Shown here: positions 30,194 through 33,626 of the stretch, piece by piece | Position numbering within the stretch: the first letter of the stretch is position 1 | Layout: each line of letters opens with the position of its first letter | Source of the DNA: an uncultured bacterium | Lineage (GTDB): Bacteria > Cyanobacteriota > Vampirovibrionia > Gastranaerophilales > Gastranaerophilaceae | Assembly: GCA_902798645.1 (NCBI GenBank) | Contig: CADBXV010000011.1 | Coordinates: 1-33,626 of the forward strand | Length of the DNA stretch: 33,626 nt | Direction of reading: 5' to 3' | The notes under the pieces: generated by a model | The model's input: only the letters and a program-made list of their open reading frames with translations | Database searches by the model: none | What the model was told of the DNA's origin: nothing | Program-made: the position numbers and the translations under genes

Positions 30194-31771
30194 ATGTCAC
30201 TAACCGATATAATATCAAATATGTTAAAAAGAAAAAACCCTGATGATGCAGTTGAAAGTGCATCAAAAGGCGGTTTAGAGAAAACACTCGGTGTTTGGGA
30301 TTTGATTATATTAGGTGTCGGTGCAATTATTGGTTCCGGAATTTTTGCAGTGGTAGGAATTGCAGCCGCAGGCTCTGCTGACGGAACTAGCCCCGGTGCA
30401 GGACCGGCTCTTGTATTATCAATGATAATTGCTGCAATTGCGTGTGTTTTTTCAGCTTTATGTTTTAGTGAGTTTGCTTCTATGATACCTGTTGCCGGTG
30501 GTGCTTATTCTTATACATTTGCAACGCTGGGTGAATTTGCAGCTTGGCTTGTCGGTTGGATTTTAATGCTTGAATATGTTATAGCTTTTATTGCTGTATC
30601 TTGTGCTTGGGCAAATTATGTTATTCAATTTCTTAAAGGTTTTGGACATGTACTTCCTGCAATAATTACAAACCCTCCAATTTGGCTTGTAAGTGATTTT
30701 AGAAGTGCTGTTCATACATTATCAGCACAAGGCATCGATTATCATTCGGTTATTCCTTATGTATGCGGAATTCCGTTTTGTATAAATTTTCCTGCAATAC
30801 TAATTATATTGTTTATAACTTTAACTCTTATAAAAGGAACAAAAGATTCAACAAAAATGGCAGCATTTATGGTTGCATTAAAACTTGGAATAATTGCGTT
30901 ATTTGTTATAACCGGATTTTTCTTTGTAGAACCTGCCAATTGGACACCGTTTGCTCTAAACGGATTTAGCGGTGTTTTCATGGGAGCATTTATAATATTC
31001 TTTGCTTATATAGGATTTGATGCATTAGCAACTACTGCGGAAGAATGTAAAAATCCACAAAGAGATTTACCTATAGGAATTATAGGTTCTCTTGTAGTAA
31101 CTACGATTGTTTATACTCTGGTTGCTCTCGTTTTGACAGGTATGTACAGAACTCAAGGAAATGTTGATCAAGCATTTTTAGGTGCGCCTTTAGCTTTTGC
31201 TATGGAAAATGCATTAAATGGCTGGATTGCAAAGGCTGTTCCGGGATTTATGTCTGTGGGTATAATTGCAGGATTAACGTCCGTTTTACTTGTTATGCAA
31301 ATGGCGGCAACAAGAATTTTGTATGTAATGAGTCGTGATCACTTTTTGCCGGAAGCATTCCAAAAGTTGCATCCAAAATTTAATACACCACACGTTTTAA
31401 CGTGGGTAGTTTGTATAGTTTCCATATTTGGTGCATTAACATTAAATCTTGATGCGGCAGCGGCTTTATGTAATTTTGGAACATTTACATCTTTTATTAT
31501 TGTTTGTCTTGCAATTTTAATATTAAGAAAAATTGATCCTGACAGACCAAGACCTTTTAAAGTTCCTTTTTGTCCGTGGTTTCCTCTTGCAGGTATTTTA
31601 TGCTGCGGTGGGCTTATGGCATTTATGATGGTAACTGCAAAAGGAGATTCTGCAATATTATCAACACAATTGTTCTTTGCGTGGATACTTATGGGAATTC
31701 TAATTTATGCAACATACGGATACAGAAAAAACAGATTGGCTGAGAAAAAAGAAATAGCGAAAAATGAATAA
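30194..31771 (+). CDS. APC-family amino-acid permease (CAT-type), first copy
   Basis: A 525-residue inner-membrane transporter with about 12-14 helices. GVGAIIGSGIFAVVG is the unwound-helix 1 substrate motif; EFASMIPVAGGAYSYTFATLGEFAAWLVGW is helix 3-4, FFAYIGFDALATTAEECKNPQRDLPIGI the helix 8 region, and RPFKVPFCPWFPLAGI the C-terminal signature of YfnA/CAT-like cationic or neutral amino-acid exchangers. I prefer ATG 30194 (5 nt from AAAGGG) to the adjacent ATG 30191. It overlaps the next permease by 8 bp. The leader contains the BIME-like palindrome. Confidence 0.94.
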   Translation: MSLTDIISNMLKRKNPDDAVESASKGGLEKTLGVWDLIILGVGAIIGSGIFAVVGIAAAGSADGTSPGAGPALVLSMIIAAIACVFSALCFSEFASMIPVAGGAYSYTFATLGEFAAWLVGWILMLEYVIAFIAVSCAWANYVIQFLKGFGHVLPAIITNPPIWLVSDFRSAVHTLSAQGIDYHSVIPYVCGIPFCINFPAILIILFITLTLIKGTKDSTKMAAFMVALKLGIIALFVITGFFFVEPANWTPFALNGFSGVFMGAFIIFFAYIGFDALATTAEECKNPQRDLPIGIIGSLVVTTIVYTLVALVLTGMYRTQGNVDQAFLGAPLAFAMENALNGWIAKAVPGFMSVGIIAGLTSVLLVMQMAATRILYVMSRDHFLPEAFQKLHPKFNTPHVLTWVVCIVSIFGALTLNLDAAAALCNFGTFTSFIIVCLAILILRKIDPDRPRPFKVPFCPWFPLAGILCCGGLMAFMMVTAKGDSAILSTQLFFAWILMGILIYATYGYRKNRLAEKKEIAKNE

Positions 31772-33317
31772 CTTAAAAGAAATATATAATAACTTAATAA
31801 AATGTAAAAGTCCTCAAGAATTGATAGATGAGGGAACAAATTCCGAACTAAAGAAAACGCTAAATGCATTTGATTTAATTATCTTAGGAATCGGAGCTGT
31901 TGTTGGTACCGGAATTTTTACAATTATCGGAAGTGCAATTGTAGGAAGTTCTGACGGCGCAGGTGCAGGCACGGCAGTTGTTATTTCTATGCTATTAGCG
32001 GCAATTGCAAGCGTATTTTCGGCTTTGTCTTATTCGGAAATCGCTGCTATGATACCTGTTGCAGGAAGTGCTTATACATATACTTATGCAACAATGGGTG
32101 AATTTATGGCTTGGATGGTAGGCTGGATATTGATGCTTGAATATGCAATCGGTAATATTACGGTTGCAAGTGCTTGGACAGGATATTTTGTACAGTTCTT
32201 AAAAGGATTTAAACATATTTTACCGGCATTTGTTGTAAATTGTCCGTTATGGTTAAGAAATGACTATAGAACAATGTATGAATTATGTAATAAATACGGC
32301 TGGGATGTTCACGATAAAATGCCCTTTTTAAACCTGCCATTTGACATACAAATTCCTATTGCTATTAATGTTCCTGCAATAGCAATTGTATTTATATTAA
32401 CGCTGCTGTTAATAAAAGGTGTAAAAGAATCTACTAAAGTTGCGACAATAATGGTCGGTGTAAATATGTGTATTATACTTTCATTCATCGTTGTTGGCTC
32501 ATTCTATGTTGCGCCTGAAAATTGGGGTACGAGTTTGGCATCGTTTGCACCGAATGGTATTGAAGGAATTTTTTCCGGAGCGTTTATTATATTTTTTGCT
32601 TATATAGGATTTGATGCGGTTTCAACTGCGGCAGAAGAAACAAAAAATCCACAAAGAGATTTACCTATTGCAATTATGGGTACTCTTGTAATTTGTACAA
32701 TTTTATATGTATGTGCAGCATTAGTGTTAACAGGAATTGTTCCTCTGAATGCTATAGACACTCAAGCGCCGCTTGCTCATGCTATGAGATTTATCGGTAA
32801 AAATTGGTATGCAGGATTGTTATCTGTAGGCGCGCTTTGTGCATTAACGTCTGTTCTTTTGATTTATCAACTTGGAACTACCAGAATTTTATGGGCGATG
32901 AGCCGTGACAGATTTTTACCAAAGTCTTTGAATGCTGTTCACCCAAAATTTAAGACACCGCATATAATGACTTGGCTTTCAGGGCTTGTCGTAATTGTTT
33001 GTGCTTTATTTATGGATTTGAATTTGTCGGCTGAACTTTGTAACTTTGGTACGTTTACTTCATTTATTATAATTTGTATTGCAGTTTTAATTTTAAGAAA
33101 AACAGAGCCTGATAGATCAAGACCGTTCAAGGTTCCCTTTTGTCCATGGTTTCCGATTTTTGGCATATTGACTTGTTCTGCTTTAATGTATTGTAAATTT
33201 AGTGCTAAAGCGACATCGGCTGTTTATTTCTTGTTCTGGTTGTTAATAGGTGTTGTTATTTATTCACTGTACAGTTACAAATCAAAAAGACAAGAAGAAA
33301 TTGAAAGTCAGGGGTAG
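31764..33317 (+). CDS. APC-family amino-acid permease (CAT-type), second copy
   Basis: A 517-residue paralogue of the preceding permease, with matching motifs at the same spacing: GIGAVVGTGIFTIIG, EIAAMIPVAGSAYTYTYATMGEFMAWMVGW, FFAYIGFDAVSTAAEETKNPQRDLPIAI and RPFKVPFCPWFPIFGI. The loop between helices differs (LRNDYRTMYELCNKYGWDVHDKMPF), so substrate range may differ. ATG 31764 lies inside the end of the first permease gene, so the two are translationally coupled; both are probably a tandem duplication followed by divergence. Confidence 0.94.
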   Translation: MNNLKEIYNNLIKCKSPQELIDEGTNSELKKTLNAFDLIILGIGAVVGTGIFTIIGSAIVGSSDGAGAGTAVVISMLLAAIASVFSALSYSEIAAMIPVAGSAYTYTYATMGEFMAWMVGWILMLEYAIGNITVASAWTGYFVQFLKGFKHILPAFVVNCPLWLRNDYRTMYELCNKYGWDVHDKMPFLNLPFDIQIPIAINVPAIAIVFILTLLLIKGVKESTKVATIMVGVNMCIILSFIVVGSFYVAPENWGTSLASFAPNGIEGIFSGAFIIFFAYIGFDAVSTAAEETKNPQRDLPIAIMGTLVICTILYVCAALVLTGIVPLNAIDTQAPLAHAMRFIGKNWYAGLLSVGALCALTSVLLIYQLGTTRILWAMSRDRFLPKSLNAVHPKFKTPHIMTWLSGLVVIVCALFMDLNLSAELCNFGTFTSFIIICIAVLILRKTEPDRSRPFKVPFCPWFPIFGILTCSALMYCKFSAKATSAVYFLFWLLIGVVIYSLYSYKSKRQEEIESQG

Positions 33318-33347
33318 TTTTAAAATAACTTTATTTTTAAGATAAAA

Positions 33348-33353
33348 TATAAT
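33348..33353 (+). promoter_or_regulatory. -10 box of pgi promoter
   Basis: Perfect TATAAT at 33348-33353, 19 bp before the pgi ATG; no convincing -35. The leader has the strong AAAGGAGAG Shine-Dalgarno. Confidence 0.5.
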
Positions 33354-33372
33354 CAGTAAAGGAGAGATAAAT

Positions 33373-33626
33373 ATGTTAACAAAAAGTTCATCACTAAAAA
33401 CAAATTTTTCAGGTGTTGATTTTTCAAAGTATGAATCAAAAACATCTGAATTTGTAAACGAGTTTTCGAAAAGAGCTAATAAAGAAGGTAAATTTTTAAA
33501 CTGGGTAGATTTACCGAATTACCAATTAACAAGATTGGATGATATTTATTCTATGGTATCATCTCTGAAATCTAATTCCGGTGCATCAAAATTATCAGTT
33601 ATGGGTATTGGCGGTTCAAAACATAC
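33373..33626 (+). CDS. pgi: Glucose-6-phosphate isomerase, N-terminal fragment
   Basis: An open frame from ATG 33373 to the window edge (84 complete codons, cut by the end of the sequence). The product reads MLTKSSSLKTNFSGVDFSKY, then EGKFLNWVDLPNYQLTRLDDIY and SKLSVMGIGGSKHT. The Leu-x-Trp-x-Asp-Leu-Pro block and the hydrophobic-MGIGGS glycine loop fit the start of the sugar-phosphate (SIS) domain of PGI. The identification rests on this short segment only. Confidence 0.7.
   Translation, partial: MLTKSSSLKTNFSGVDFSKYESKTSEFVNEFSKRANKEGKFLNWVDLPNYQLTRLDDIYSMVSSLKSNSGASKLSVMGIGGSKH

Noticed and set aside
30757-30981. Overlapping open frames on both strands inside the first permease gene
   Set aside because: Shadows of a strongly coding transmembrane gene; no independent signals.
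1-33626. tRNA, rRNA, CRISPR array or insertion sequence
   Set aside because: No gap is large enough for an rRNA or IS; I saw no cloverleaf with CCA-type ends, no regularly spaced repeats and no transposase gene. The hairpin elements are irregularly dispersed and are not CRISPR repeats.

Overview
The window is AT-rich bacterial chromosome, densely packed with short intergenic gaps. I see no rRNA, tRNA, CRISPR array, insertion sequence or prophage. The gene content suggests a gut Gastranaerophilales-type member of Vampirovibrionia (Melainabacteria). Supporting points are a large type IV prepilin-like protein with an FTIAEVLVTVVIIG N-terminus, a cyanobacteria-like GHL10 secreted protein, ThyX in place of ThyA, IspF (non-mevalonate isoprenoids), a small flagellar cluster, and several lineage-type small hypothetical proteins. 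This placement is inference from protein character, not from a marker search.

Layout. 1-1980: a RuvX/YqgF remnant with a chimeric start, a DUF1292 (YrzB-like) protein, and a protein built only of Clp N-terminal repeats. 2078-6704: a TetR regulator with its own operator/promoter, then an aldo/keto reductase, two flavodoxin-type proteins, an exported carboxymuconolactone-decarboxylase/cupin fusion and an FMN reductase, closed by a bidirectional terminator; this looks like one redox regulon. 6727-9637: a prepilin and UDP-GlcNAc 2-epimerase on the minus strand, then a glycosyltransferase. 9757-10316: a nonsense-mutated XRE regulator gene, a promoter with a 26-bp palindrome, and a 70-codon ORF. 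10332-13140: an orphan sugar-type ABC permease, FolC and a Cof-type HAD phosphatase. 13258-16656: a repeat-containing membrane-anchored protein and SecA. 16878-20110: a small unknown protein, then thyX, a solute-binding protein, surE and ispF in a tight run. 20070-22198 (minus): an unknown protein, an L-asparaginase II family protein and a MshEN-like protein. 22287-23592: flaG-like, fliS, fliT-like. 23770-27270: HU, an aminotransferase, the GHL10 protein and a zinc-ribbon protein. 27380-33626: an M20 peptidase, a small basic protein, glyQ without glyS, two tandem APC amino-acid permeases, and the start of pgi cut by the window edge.

The most unusual non-coding signal is a family of short hairpins. 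Each has a 5' GTAG/ATAG foot, an approximately 8-bp stem whose sequence varies with compensating changes, and an (A)ACAA 3' flank. Seven copies lie in the leaders of plus-strand genes, including one head-to-head pair that forms a 55-bp near-perfect palindrome before the permeases. This resembles REP/BIME elements mobilised by RAYT (TnpA-REP) enzymes, although no such enzyme is encoded here. Other points of note: the 59-bp exact repeat that replaces the RuvX N-terminus (possible assembly artefact), the ATPase-less Clp-N protein, the XRE pseudogene beside an apparently intact operator, and several genes whose start codon lies 6-8 nt after a -10-like box with no Shine-Dalgarno.
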